From NCBI GenBank assembly GCA_902559035.1, contig CACEGG010000002.1:1-51845 (forward strand): a DNA stretch of 51,845 bases, read 5' to 3'. A model generated the notes under the pieces. It saw nothing but the letters and a program-made list of their open reading frames with translations. It did not search any database and was not told the origin of the DNA. Position numbers and translations under genes: made by a program. Origin of the DNA: an uncultured Bacteroidota bacterium. Lineage in GTDB: Bacteria; Bacteroidota; Bacteroidia; Flavobacteriales; Flavobacteriaceae. Positions 17,198 to 26,217 of this stretch are shown piece by piece; the first letter of the stretch is position 1, and each line of letters starts with the position of its first letter.

Positions 17198-18175
17198 TTA
17201 ATTCTTATTGTAGCCTAACTTTTCCCTTACACGATTCAAAACTTCTTGAGCGACTAAATTGGCTTTTTCAGCACCAAGATTTAATACTTTTTCTAATTCA
17301 TTTTTATTTGACATGTAATACTCAAACCTCTGTCTTTGTTCAGAAAAATTTGTTAAAATAAAATTTAGTAATTCTTTTTTAGCGTGCCCATAGCCAAAGC
17401 CGCCTTTTAAGTAATTGCTTTTTAACTTGTCAATAGATTTTTGATCTGCAATTAATTTATATATTTTAAAAACATTACAGTTTTTATAATCCTTAGGGTC
17501 CTCAATTGGTGTACTATCAGTCTGTATGGACATCACTTGTTTTTTCAATTCCTTTTCAGGCAGAAAAATATCAATAGTATTTCCTTTTGATTTACTCATT
17601 TTTTCTCCATTTGTACCTTGAACCAACATAGTGTCTTCATCTACTTTCCCCTCAGGAAGTACAAAGGTTTGACCATAAACATTATTAAACCTTGATGCTA
17701 CGTCTCTGGTCATTTCTAAATGCTGTTGTTGATCCTTTCCAACAGGAACTTGTTCGGCGTCATATAAAAGAATATCTGCTGCCATTAACATAGGATAGGT
17801 AAAAATTCCAGCATTTACATCACTTAATCTATCAGATTTATCCTTAAAAGAATGTGCCAAGGTTAATCTTTGGTAAGGAAAATGACATGATAAAACCCAT
17901 GCTAGTTCGGTTGCCTGAGGAACATCGCTTTGTTTATAAAATATTGTTTTTTCAGTATCTAAACCAAACGCTAACCAAGCTGCAGCAGTGGCATAAGTAT
18001 TGTTTTTAAGAATTTCTTTTTCTTTAATTTGAGTTAAAGAATGCATATCTGCTATAAATAGAAAAGATTCATTTTCAGGTTTATTTGACATTTTTATAGC
18101 TGGGATGATTGCCCCTAAAATATTACCCAAGTGAGGTGTTCCAGTGCTTTGTATTCCTGTTAAAATTCTTGACAT
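17198..18175 (-). CDS. trpS: Tryptophan--tRNA ligase
   Basis: The 325-residue class I aminoacyl-tRNA synthetase charges tRNA-Trp. The HIGH-type motif is PHLGN (14-18) and the KMSKS motif is intact at residues 192-196. Other diagnostic segments are RILTGIQSTGTPHLGN, AHSFKDKSD, YPMLMAADILLYDA and PVGKDQQQHLEMTRD. The length fits bacterial TrpS. A TACTTTTG -7 element lies 18 bases upstream of the start. It is divergent from the acyltransferase gene at 18245. Confidence 0.97.
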   Translation of the reverse strand: MSRILTGIQSTGTPHLGNILGAIIPAIKMSNKPENESFLFIADMHSLTQIKEKEILKNNTYATAAAWLAFGLDTEKTIFYKQSDVPQATELAWVLSCHFPYQRLTLAHSFKDKSDRLSDVNAGIFTYPMLMAADILLYDAEQVPVGKDQQQHLEMTRDVASRFNNVYGQTFVLPEGKVDEDTMLVQGTNGEKMSKSKGNTIDIFLPEKELKKQVMSIQTDSTPIEDPKDYKNCNVFKIYKLIADQKSIDKLKSNYLKGGFGYGHAKKELLNFILTNFSEQRQRFEYYMSNKNELEKVLNLGAEKANLVAQEVLNRVREKLGYNKN

Positions 18176-18192
18176 TTAGTTTAGATTATCAA

Positions 18193-18200
18193 CAAAAGTA
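18193..18200 (-). promoter_or_regulatory. Putative -7 element TACTTTTG of trpS
   Basis: Read on the minus strand, the sequence is TACTTTTG, an exact TAnnTTTG match, ending 17 bases before the trpS ATG. The opposite-strand element for the acyltransferase gene lies at 18232-18239, so this 69-bp gap carries two divergent promoters. Confidence 0.6.
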
Positions 18201-18231
18201 ATAGTTTTAAAAATTATATCGCTCATTTAAT

Positions 18232-18239
18232 TACATTTA
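18232..18239 (+). promoter_or_regulatory. Putative -7 element TACATTTA of the acyltransferase gene
   Basis: TACATTTA matches TAnnTTTR and ends five bases before the ATG at 18245. This implies a leaderless or nearly leaderless mRNA. No TTTG -33 box is obvious upstream. Confidence 0.5.
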
Positions 18240-18244
18240 CAGTC

Positions 18245-18997
18245 ATGATTAGGGTCGTAAAAATGTGTTTATGTGGATTGTATAATGTTTGGTTCTACGC
18301 TTTAGCTGCAACTGGGATCATAATTTGTCTCCCCCTTTTTTTTATATTTAGCTTAAAGGAAGAATGGTATCCTGCCTTCTACTGGGTTGCTCGAAACATT
18401 TGGGCAAAACTTATTTTGATGGGAATGGGTTTAATCCCAAAAATAGAATTTTCTGAACCACTTATCAAGGGAAAAAACTATATGCTAACAGCCAATCATA
18501 AAAGTATGATTGATGTAATGCTTATGCTTCAAATCAGTAAAAACCCTATAGTTTTTGTTGGGAAAAAAGAATTGGTAAGACTTCCTGTTTTTGGATATTT
18601 TTATAAAAGAGTTTGTATAATGGTAGATAGAGAAAATCCTCAAAGTAGAGCTGCGGTTTATGGTCATGCTGAACGAAGACTAAAACAAGGATTAAGCTTA
18701 TGTATTTTTGCTGAGGGACTTGTGACTTCACCAGACATAAAATTAGCCCCATTTAAAAATGGCGTTTTTAGATTTTCTATACACTATCAAATCCCTATTG
18801 TTCCAATGTCATTTTACGATTGTGAAAGAAGATATCCATACCATTTTTCCTACAATTACTTTGTTGGAGGGCCTGGAATTTTGAGAGCTAAGGTGCACAA
18901 CCACATAGAGACTAAAGGTCTTAATAATGAAAATATGGAAAGCCTAAAACAAAAAGTTTACGATTTTATGTTGAGGGATCTAGAACCTATGCTTTAA
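18245..18997 (+). CDS. 1-acyl-sn-glycerol-3-phosphate acyltransferase (PlsC-type)
   Basis: The 250-aa protein has two N-terminal hydrophobic segments (about 12-37). The HX4D acyltransferase motif NHKSMID follows (His85, Asp90). A substrate-binding block [20 protein letters not shown] and the EG-type motif [11 protein letters not shown] come next, with PIVPMSFYD near the end. This matches PlsC-family lysophosphatidate acyltransferases, which make phosphatidic acid at the inner membrane. The last 11 bases overlap the convergent recA gene. Confidence 0.93.
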   Translation: MIRVVKMCLCGLYNVWFYALAATGIIICLPLFFIFSLKEEWYPAFYWVARNIWAKLILMGMGLIPKIEFSEPLIKGKNYMLTANHKSMIDVMLMLQISKNPIVFVGKKELVRLPVFGYFYKRVCIMVDRENPQSRAAVYGHAERRLKQGLSLCIFAEGLVTSPDIKLAPFKNGVFRFSIHYQIPIVPMSFYDCERRYPYHFSYNYFVGGPGILRAKVHNHIETKGLNNENMESLKQKVYDFMLRDLEPML

Positions 18998-19985
18998 TTG
19001 CTTCTACAATTTTAGCTTCAATTTCATCAGATAATTCAGGGTTGTCCTTTAAAATTGACTTAACCGAATCTCTTCCTTGTCCCAGTTTTGTTTCTCCATA
19101 ACTAAACCAAGACCCGCTTTTATCGATTATTTCGTGAGCAACCCCCAAGTCAATAATTTCTCCCATTTTAGAAATTCCTTTTCCATACATTATATCAAAT
19201 TCACTTACTTTAAAAGGTGGTGCTACTTTATTTTTAACCACTTTAACCCTTGTTTTGTTCCCAAGGACATTTCCGTTAGTATCCTTAATTTGAGTTGATC
19301 TTCTAATGTCTAATCTAACTGAAGCATAAAACTTAAGTGCGTTTCCTCCAGTTGTTGTTTCTGGATTTCCAAACATAACTCCAATTTTTTCACGCAATTG
19401 ATTTATAAACATTACTGTACAATTAGTCTTGCTGATATTAGAAGTTAATTTTCTTAGAGCTTGAGACATCAATCTCGCGTGTAATCCCATTTTAGAATCA
19501 CCCATCTCACCTTCAATTTCACTTCTTGGGGTTAATGCTGCTACTGAATCAATAACTATTATATCAATAGCCCCAGATCTTATTAAATTATCGGCGATTT
19601 CTAGAGCTTGTTCTCCATTGTCGGGTTGTGAGATTATTAGCTCATCAATATTAACTCCTAAGTTTTCCGCATAAAATCTGTCAAATGCATGTTCTGCATC
19701 AATAAACGCTGCAATTCCACCAGCCTTTTGGCACTCTGCTATTGCATGCAATGTTAAAGTAGTTTTACCTGAAGATTCTGGCCCATAGATTTCTATGACC
19801 CTTCCTTTTGGATAACCCCCGACACCAAGTGCGCCATCTAAGGTTAACGAACCGCTTGAAATAGCCTCAACTTTTTCTACTTCAGAATCTCCCATTTTCA
19901 TTACAGTTCCTTTACCGTAAGTTTTGTCTAATTTATCTAGAGTTAACTGTAATGCTTTTATTTTAGAATCTTTCTCTTTGCTCAT
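18987..19985 (-). CDS. recA: Recombinase RecA
   Basis: The 332-residue protein is a complete RecA. It has Walker A GPESSGKT (68-75), Walker [12 protein letters not shown] (from residue 141), the L2 loop region [28 protein letters not shown], and the characteristic N-terminus [19 protein letters not shown]. It drives homologous strand exchange and supports the SOS response. No SOS box can be seen in the upstream region. It is divergent from trhO and converges on the acyltransferase gene, with an 11-bp 3' overlap. Confidence 0.99.
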   Translation of the reverse strand: MSKEKDSKIKALQLTLDKLDKTYGKGTVMKMGDSEVEKVEAISSGSLTLDGALGVGGYPKGRVIEIYGPESSGKTTLTLHAIAECQKAGGIAAFIDAEHAFDRFYAENLGVNIDELIISQPDNGEQALEIADNLIRSGAIDIIVIDSVAALTPRSEIEGEMGDSKMGLHARLMSQALRKLTSNISKTNCTVMFINQLREKIGVMFGNPETTTGGNALKFYASVRLDIRRSTQIKDTNGNVLGNKTRVKVVKNKVAPPFKVSEFDIMYGKGISKMGEIIDLGVAHEIIDKSGSWFSYGETKLGQGRDSVKSILKDNPELSDEIEAKIVEAIKA

Positions 19986-20011
19986 AAAAATGTGGAATTA
20001 ATTAACTTATC

Positions 20012-20018
20012 TAAAGTA
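20012..20018 (-). promoter_or_regulatory. Putative -7 element TACTTTA of recA
   Basis: On the minus strand, TACTTTAG lies 26 bases upstream of the recA ATG. It is a near match to TAnnTTTR, one base short. A similar near match, TACTTTCG at 20081-20088 on the plus strand, precedes the divergent trhO gene. Confidence 0.4.
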
Positions 20019-20106
20019 CAATATATTTAAATTATGTCATAGAATAATTAGAAGCATTTTTATCCTAATTTTTAAAATATTACTTTCGCCTTTTGTATTA
20101 AATATA

Positions 20107-21147
20107 ATGCAGCTTTATAATAAACTTAGCGCCAAAGAAAGGGCCGAATTAATTGAGAAGGCAGGTGATAAAAGAATTACATTATCATTCTACAAATACC
20201 ATTTAATTTCAAACACCTCTTTGTTTAGAGATTATCTTTTCCAAATGTGGGAATGCTTAGGTGTTTTGGGAAGAATTTATATCGCGTCAGAAGGTATCAA
20301 TGCTCAACTGTCTATGCCTTCACAAAATTTTGAGAAGTTTAAAGCTAATTTAGATGATATAGACTTTCTAAAAGGAATAAGGCTTAATATTGCCATTGAA
20401 CAAGACAATTTTTCATTTTTAAAACTAAAAGTCAAGATTAGAAGAAATATAGTAGCTGACGGTTTGGAGGAAAACAGTTTTGACCTTTCTAATACGGGCA
20501 AACATGTTGATGCAAAAGAATTTAATACTCTTGCGGAAAATCCAAACACTTTACTTATTGATATGAGAAATCACTATGAAAGTGAAATTGGTCATTTTGA
20601 AGGTGCTATTCTCCCTGATGTCGATAGCTTCAGAGAATCCTTACCAATAATTGAAAAAAAATTTGAAAAAGAAAAAAAAAGAAAAAATATTTTAATGTAT
20701 TGTACCGGTGGAATTCGATGTGAAAAAGCTAGTGCATTTCTTAAGCATAAAGGATACGATAATGTATATCAACTAGAGGGAGGTATAATTGAATATACAA
20801 GACAAGTAGATGAGGAAAAAATACAGAACAAGTTTATAGGCAAAAATTTTGTTTTTGATCATCGAAGAAGTGAAAAAATTTCAAATCAAATAATCGCAAG
20901 CTGTCACCAATGTGGAGAAAAATGTGATAAACACGTGAATTGCGAAAACGAAGCGTGTCATTTACTTTTTATCCAATGTCAAAATTGTGCGATAAAATTT
21001 GAAAACTGCTGCTCTGATGAATGTGCAAAAATAAACTCCCTTCCTTATGAAGAGCAAAAAAAACTAAGAAAGGGTAAAAAAAATAGTAATAAGATTTTTA
21101 AAAAAGGACGATCTGATGTTTTGAAATTTAAAAAAACATCATCCTGA
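20107..21147 (+). CDS. trhO: tRNA uridine(34) hydroxylase, rhodanese-related
   Basis: The 346-aa protein matches the TrhO/YceA family. It has an N-terminal acylphosphatase-like domain (YKYHLISNTSLFRDYLFQMWE, EGINAQLSMP), then a rhodanese domain with the active-site loop CTGGIRCEKASAF (Cys199). A cysteine-rich C-terminal segment (CHQCGEKCDKHVNCENEAC, CQNCAIKF) probably binds zinc. TrhO performs oxygen-dependent hydroxylation of U34 in tRNAs, toward 5-methoxyuridine-type modification. A long Lys-rich C-terminal tail follows the zinc region. It is upstream of ricT, 56 bases apart. Confidence 0.95.
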   Translation: MQLYNKLSAKERAELIEKAGDKRITLSFYKYHLISNTSLFRDYLFQMWECLGVLGRIYIASEGINAQLSMPSQNFEKFKANLDDIDFLKGIRLNIAIEQDNFSFLKLKVKIRRNIVADGLEENSFDLSNTGKHVDAKEFNTLAENPNTLLIDMRNHYESEIGHFEGAILPDVDSFRESLPIIEKKFEKEKKRKNILMYCTGGIRCEKASAFLKHKGYDNVYQLEGGIIEYTRQVDEEKIQNKFIGKNFVFDHRRSEKISNQIIASCHQCGEKCDKHVNCENEACHLLFIQCQNCAIKFENCCSDECAKINSLPYEEQKKLRKGKKNSNKIFKKGRSDVLKFKKTSS

Positions 21148-21203
21148 TTATGTGAATAGAATTCATAATTAATTAACTTTAAATTCAAACAAGAAAAAAT
21201 TTT

Positions 21204-22322
21204 ATGAGCTGCAATAGCTGTTCTTCTTCAAATGGTGCACCAGCAGGCTGTAAAAATAACGGCACTTGCGGAACCGATGGATGCAATAAACTTACTGTTT
21301 TTGATTGGCTTGAAAATATGGAGCCAATTGGAGAAGAGGTGACCTCAGATATTTTTGAGGTTAGATTTAAAAATGGGAGAAAACAATACTATAAAAACAC
21401 AAAAGAATTAGGTATAACCATTGGTGATTTAGTGGCTGTAGAAGCAGAAAGAGGTTATGATATTGGCTATATTACTCTTAAAGGAGGGCTTATCCCAATA
21501 CAGCTAAAAAGAAAGAAAATAAATCCAAATACAACTGAATTTTTAAGCATTCTAAGAAGTGTGTCTGAAAAAGACATTGAAAAATGGGAAAACTCTAGAA
21601 ACAAAGAAGAAAATATAAAAAAGAAATCTAGGGAACTAGCTATTTCATTAAATCTAAAAATGAAAATTTCAGACGTAGAGTATCAAGGAGATGGTTCAAA
21701 GGCTACATTTTATTATACTGCTGCGGGTAGGGTTGATTTTCGACAGTTAATACGAGATATGGCTCGAGAATTTAATACAAGAATTGAAATGAAACAAATT
21801 GGGCTAAGAGAGGAAGCCTCCAGATTAGGGGGAATAGGTTCATGCGGAAGAGAATTGTGCTGTTCTACTTGGTTGACAGATTTTAGATCTGTAACTACTT
21901 CTGCTGCAAGATATCAGCAACTATCATTAAACCCTCAAAAATTAGCAGGACAATGTGGAAAACTAAAGTGTTGTCTTAACTATGAGTTAGATTTTTACCA
22001 AGAAGCGTTAAAAGATTTTCCTAAATCAAATACAAAACTTTTAACAGAGAAAGGATTAGCATACTGTCAAAAAATAGATATTTTTAAAAAAACCCTTTGG
22101 TTTGTTTATAAAAATGACAGTATAAACTGGCACAAGATCAGCGAAGAAAATGTCAAAAAGATTTTAAAAATAAATCAATCTGGAAAAAAAATTGATAACC
22201 TTGAAGACTATACCATTTCTGAAACTCTCTCAGATATTAATTTTGAAAATGTTGTTGGGCAAGATAGCTTAACTAGGTTTGACAAAAAAAAGAAGAAAAG
22301 AAAATTTTCTAAAAGAATATAA
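21204..22322 (+). CDS. ricT: PSP1 domain protein, RicT (YaaT) homologue
   Basis: The 372-residue protein carries a PSP1 domain (RFKNGRKQYYKNT onward, VEAERGYDIGYI) with the strongly conserved motifs GIGSCGRELCCSTWL and QCGKLKCCLNYELD. In Bacillus RicT, cysteines of this protein help hold iron-sulfur clusters in the RicAFT complex. An extra Cys-rich leader at residues 2-27 and a Lys-rich tail are lineage-specific. The gene ends in a run of lysine codons five bases before the gldH start. PSP1, gldH and a class A PBP in this order is a familiar flavobacterial arrangement. Confidence 0.92.
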   Translation: MSCNSCSSSNGAPAGCKNNGTCGTDGCNKLTVFDWLENMEPIGEEVTSDIFEVRFKNGRKQYYKNTKELGITIGDLVAVEAERGYDIGYITLKGGLIPIQLKRKKINPNTTEFLSILRSVSEKDIEKWENSRNKEENIKKKSRELAISLNLKMKISDVEYQGDGSKATFYYTAAGRVDFRQLIRDMAREFNTRIEMKQIGLREEASRLGGIGSCGRELCCSTWLTDFRSVTTSAARYQQLSLNPQKLAGQCGKLKCCLNYELDFYQEALKDFPKSNTKLLTEKGLAYCQKIDIFKKTLWFVYKNDSINWHKISEENVKKILKINQSGKKIDNLEDYTISETLSDINFENVVGQDSLTRFDKKKKKRKFSKRI

Positions 22323-22326
22323 CTAT

Positions 22327-22791
22327 ATGTTGAACAGAATAATTGTCTTCATGCTTCTTTTAAATTTCAGCTCCTGTAGCAATTCTGAATTTTTAAAATT
22401 TTATGATTTTGATAATGGATGGGGTAAAAATGAAGTTTTAACTTTTAATTTTCCTAAGAAAATAGAGTCTAAACCAAAAGATGTTTTTTTTGTTTTGAGA
22501 CACAATAATGATTATCCCTATTCAAATATTTTTTTGATAACTGAGCTCCAAAATCCAACTAATCAAGTTATAATAGACACTTTTGAGTTTAGATTAGCAC
22601 AAACAAATGGGGAGTGGCTTGGAGATAAAAAAGTAAGTATGGTTGAGCACAAACTTTTATTTAAGGAAGGTCTCAAGCTAGGTGAAAATGATTTTTCATT
22701 AAAAGTTAGAACTTCAATGAGGTCAAATAATAAATCAGACGAAATTGAAAAACTAGATGGGGTTATTAATTTTGGAATACTAATTGATTAA
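22327..22791 (+). CDS. gldH: Gliding motility lipoprotein GldH
   Basis: The start is placed at the ATG at 22327, because it gives a normal lipoprotein signal (MLNRIIVFMLLLNFSSCSN, Cys17). A longer frame from 22279 would overlap ricT and put charged residues before the signal. The 154-residue protein matches GldH along its length, including FDNGWGKNEVLTFNFP, HNNDYPYSNIFLI and FGILID. GldH is needed for gliding and chitin use in Flavobacterium and is associated with the type IX secretion and gliding system. The class A PBP follows after four bases, so they are cotranscribed. Confidence 0.93.
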   Translation: MLNRIIVFMLLLNFSSCSNSEFLKFYDFDNGWGKNEVLTFNFPKKIESKPKDVFFVLRHNNDYPYSNIFLITELQNPTNQVIIDTFEFRLAQTNGEWLGDKKVSMVEHKLLFKEGLKLGENDFSLKVRTSMRSNNKSDEIEKLDGVINFGILID

Positions 22792-22795
22792 TTAA

Positions 22796-25114
22796 ATGAG
22801 TAAGAAAAAAAGCTCTATGCCAAAAAAATATAAACTTTATTTATATGGGTTCTGGATTATATTTTTCTCTGGAATAATTGGTTTAACAGGAATGTTTTAT
22901 GCAGCATCTCAAGGTTATTTAGGTGAAATGCCTGATTTCAGACAGCTTGAAAATCCAAATACCAATTTAGCAACTCAAATTATATCATCAGATAATAAAG
23001 TTTTAGGTAAATTTCATTTTGGAGAAAATAGGATTCCTGTTCAATTTGATGACTTACCTAAAAATTTAGTAGACGCTTTGATTTCAACAGAAGACGAAAG
23101 ATTTTATAGTCATTCTGGAATTGATTTTAAAGCAACTTTAAGGGCAATTGTATTTCTAGGGAAAAGAGGTGGGGCAAGTACTATCTCTCAACAACTTGCC
23201 AGGCAACTTTTTGTTGGAGTTAGATCAAAAAATATTTTTGAAGCTCTTTCTCAAAAATTTAAAGAATATGTTATTGCTGTTAGGCTAGAAAGACAGTATA
23301 CAAAACATGAAATCATATCAATGTATTTAAACATTTATGATTTTGGATATAATGGAGACGGAATAAAATCGGCATCAAGCATTTATTTTGATAAAGAGTT
23401 AAATAGCTTAAATATTGAAGAGTCGGCAACGCTAGTTGGGATGCTTAAAAACTCCTCTTATTACAACCCTTTAAGGCGTCCAAAACTTGTTAAAGAACGA
23501 AGAAATGTTGTTTTTAATCAAATGAAAAAAAATGGTCATCTAAGTCAATCATTAGTTGATTCGTTAAAAAAAATCCCCCTTACGGTCAATTATAGTCCTC
23601 AATCCCATAGAGAAGGTTTGGCTACTTATTTTAGAGCATACCTTCAAAATTTTATGAAAGAGTGGACTACTCAAAACCTAAAATCTGATGGAAGTAAATA
23701 CAATATTTATCTTGATGGATTAAAAGTTTATACTACTATAAACTTTGAAATGCAACAATACGCAGAAGCAGCTGTAAAACTTCATATGGCAAATCTACAG
23801 GAAGAGTTTTTTAGACAGAATACACCTGAATTAAATCCAACTGCTCCCTTTTTAGATCTTGAGCCTGAAGATTCTATAAGAATTTTTAAAAATGCGATGA
23901 AACGTTCTGAAAGATGGAGAAAAATGAAAGTAAGCGGAAAATCCGAAGATGAAATGTTTCAAGTATTTGAAAAAGAGGTCCCAATGACAATTTTTTCATG
24001 GAAAGGGGAAATTGATACTGTTATGAAGCCGATAGATTCTATCCGTTACTACAAGCATTTTATGCAAGCAGGAATGATGTCAATGGAACCGCAAACAGGC
24101 CATGTAAAAGCCTGGGTTGGGGGAATTAATTATAAGCATTTTCAATACGATCACGTAAAACAAGGCAAAAGACAAATAGGTTCAACTTTTAAGCCATTTT
24201 TATATGCTACTGCAATTGATCAATTAAAGCTATCTCCATGCGACTCTCTACCTGATGCTATTTATTGTATTGAACCAAATAAGTTTGGGAATCCCGAGCC
24301 ATGGTGTCCAACTAATTCTAGCGATAAGTACGGAGGTTTTAGAACATTAAAAAATGCATTGGCTAATTCAAAAAATACAATTAGTGCTCAATTAATGGAT
24401 AAAGTTGGGCCTAAGCCTGTGGCTGACCTTGCTAGAAATTTAGGAATAGAATCTTACGTTCCTGATGTTCCTGCAATCGCCCTTGGCACTCCAGATTTAA
24501 GTGTTTTTGAAATGGTAGGAGCTTATGGTGCTTTTGCAAATCAAGGCATTTATGTGAAACCTACTATGATTACAAGAATTGAAGATAAAAATGGTAGTCT
24601 CTTATATCAGTCTGTTCCTGAAACTAAAGATGTTATCAGTGCTGAATCTGCATATGTAACTGTGAATCTTCTTGAGGGTGTAACCAAATTTGGGTCAGGA
24701 GCCAGATTAAGACATAACATCCCTGAAGAAGATAGAAACCCAGTATACAGAGATGTAGTTACCGGCTATCCCTACAGTTTTGATAATGCAATTGCTGGCA
24801 AAACTGGAACTACTCAAAATCAAAGTGATGGTTGGTTTATGGGAATGGTACCAAATTTAGTAACAGGCGTGTGGGTGGGCGCTGAAGACAGGGCAACTCA
24901 TTTTGAAACTATTGCTTATGGACAAGGAGCAACCATGGCGCTTCCAATATGGGGAATGTTTATGAAAAAATGTTATGAAAATGAAGAATTAGGAATCTCC
25001 AAAGAAGATTTTATAGCTCCTGAAGACCTTTCTATCCCAATAGACTGCGAAGCTTTAATCCCTGCTGAAGAAAATTCTTCTGAAGCTAAAGACCTTGAGG
25101 GGTTAGGATTATAA
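22796..25114 (+). CDS. Class A penicillin-binding protein 1A (glycosyltransferase/transpeptidase)
   Basis: The 772-aa protein has a cytoplasmic tail, one transmembrane helix (about 14-36) and a GT51 glycosyltransferase domain, marked by the ED-ERFYSHSGID motif (99-110) and GASTISQQLARQ (126-137). The transpeptidase domain has the SxxK motif STFK (Ser463, Lys466), an SKN motif (NSKNT) and KTGT (669-672). It polymerises and crosslinks peptidoglycan in the periplasm. It follows gldH by four bases. No truncation is visible. Confidence 0.97.
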   Translation: MSKKKSSMPKKYKLYLYGFWIIFFSGIIGLTGMFYAASQGYLGEMPDFRQLENPNTNLATQIISSDNKVLGKFHFGENRIPVQFDDLPKNLVDALISTEDERFYSHSGIDFKATLRAIVFLGKRGGASTISQQLARQLFVGVRSKNIFEALSQKFKEYVIAVRLERQYTKHEIISMYLNIYDFGYNGDGIKSASSIYFDKELNSLNIEESATLVGMLKNSSYYNPLRRPKLVKERRNVVFNQMKKNGHLSQSLVDSLKKIPLTVNYSPQSHREGLATYFRAYLQNFMKEWTTQNLKSDGSKYNIYLDGLKVYTTINFEMQQYAEAAVKLHMANLQEEFFRQNTPELNPTAPFLDLEPEDSIRIFKNAMKRSERWRKMKVSGKSEDEMFQVFEKEVPMTIFSWKGEIDTVMKPIDSIRYYKHFMQAGMMSMEPQTGHVKAWVGGINYKHFQYDHVKQGKRQIGSTFKPFLYATAIDQLKLSPCDSLPDAIYCIEPNKFGNPEPWCPTNSSDKYGGFRTLKNALANSKNTISAQLMDKVGPKPVADLARNLGIESYVPDVPAIALGTPDLSVFEMVGAYGAFANQGIYVKPTMITRIEDKNGSLLYQSVPETKDVISAESAYVTVNLLEGVTKFGSGARLRHNIPEEDRNPVYRDVVTGYPYSFDNAIAGKTGTTQNQSDGWFMGMVPNLVTGVWVGAEDRATHFETIAYGQGATMALPIWGMFMKKCYENEELGISKEDFIAPEDLSIPIDCEALIPAEENSSEAKDLEGLGL

Positions 25115-25134
25115 ATTATTTGTAACTTGAATAT

Positions 25135-26217
25135 GTGAATTCAAGGTTACTTTCATTAGATTTTTTTAGAGGACTAACAATCGCTGCTATGATAGTAGTG
25201 AATGATCCCGGAAGCTGGTCTTATGTTTACCCTCCGCTAAGACATGCAGAATGGCACGGTGTTACCCCTACTGATCTAGTATTTCCTTTTTTCTTATTTA
25301 TTGTTGGGGTTTCAATTGTTTTAGCTCTGTCAAAAAGAAAGCAAACAGATTCTTCTATTTATTTCAAAATCATTAAAAGAAGTATAATCATTTTTGCAAT
25401 TGGTTTATTCTTGGCGCTATTCCCAAATTTTGATTTTGAAAACCTTAGGGTTGCTGGAGTCCTTCAAAGGATTGCACTTGTTTATCTTTTTGGTTCAATA
25501 ATCTATCTCAACTCCACATTTATAATTCAAATTTGGCTTGGGATTATTCTCCTAATACTTTATTGGGTCTTTATGACTTATATTCCTTTTGGAGATTCAG
25601 TTGCCGGCACACTTGAACCTGGAAATAACTTTGCTGCTTGGGTTGATCAGTTTATAACACCTGGAAGAATGTATCAAAAGACTTGGGATCCTGAAGGTTT
25701 TTTTAGCACAATTCCAGCCATAGCATCAGGAATATCAGGAATGTTCTGTGGTCATATGCTTTTAAATCAATCTAAAGATTTGAAAGATAAAATCATTTTA
25801 ATTTTTGTTGCCGGATTTAGCGCAATGTGTTTAGGAATGCTTTGGGATTATAGTTTTCCAATGAACAAACACATTTGGACTAGCTCATATGTTCTTTTCT
25901 CGTCAGGACTTGCAATGCTTTTTCTTGCGACATGCATTTGGGTAATAGATTTAAAAAAGAAAACTAAGGCATTTCATTTTGGAATAGTTTTTGGATCTAA
26001 TGCAATCTTTGCTTATGTATTACATTCAATGCTTTGGAGACTTTTTCAGATTCCTATTTTTAATGAAAAAGGTATTCAACAAAACTGGATGGAACTTGGG
26101 ATTTCTTCGGGAATTGATCCACAAATGATTTCTTTGCTATGGGCACTATTTTATACCTATTTTATATACTTAATTGTAAAAGAGATGTACAAGAGAAAGA
26201 TTTTTATAAAAATTTAA
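25135..26217 (+). CDS. HGSNAT/DUF5009-like multi-pass membrane acyltransferase
   Basis: The frame starts with GTG at 25135, because the nearby ATG at 25133 reads directly into a stop. The 360-residue protein opens with LLSLDFFRGLTIAAMIVVND and HAEWHGVTPTDLVFPFFLFIVGVSI. Both segments are typical of the heparan-alpha-glucosaminide N-acetyltransferase/YeiB-like family. It has about ten hydrophobic segments. Bacterial members are inner-membrane acyltransferases for sugars or peptidoglycan. It is 20 bases after the PBP gene. Its end overlaps the convergent stalk-like gene by four bases. Confidence 0.9.
   Translation: MNSRLLSLDFFRGLTIAAMIVVNDPGSWSYVYPPLRHAEWHGVTPTDLVFPFFLFIVGVSIVLALSKRKQTDSSIYFKIIKRSIIIFAIGLFLALFPNFDFENLRVAGVLQRIALVYLFGSIIYLNSTFIIQIWLGIILLILYWVFMTYIPFGDSVAGTLEPGNNFAAWVDQFITPGRMYQKTWDPEGFFSTIPAIASGISGMFCGHMLLNQSKDLKDKIILIFVAGFSAMCLGMLWDYSFPMNKHIWTSSYVLFSSGLAMLFLATCIWVIDLKKKTKAFHFGIVFGSNAIFAYVLHSMLWRLFQIPIFNEKGIQQNWMELGISSGIDPQMISLLWALFYTYFIYLIVKEMYKRKIFIKI

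Noticed and set aside
22279-22326. Upstream start for gldH
   Set aside because: It overlaps ricT and puts a Lys/Arg-rich segment before the lipoprotein signal. The ATG at 22327 gives a normal signal peptide.
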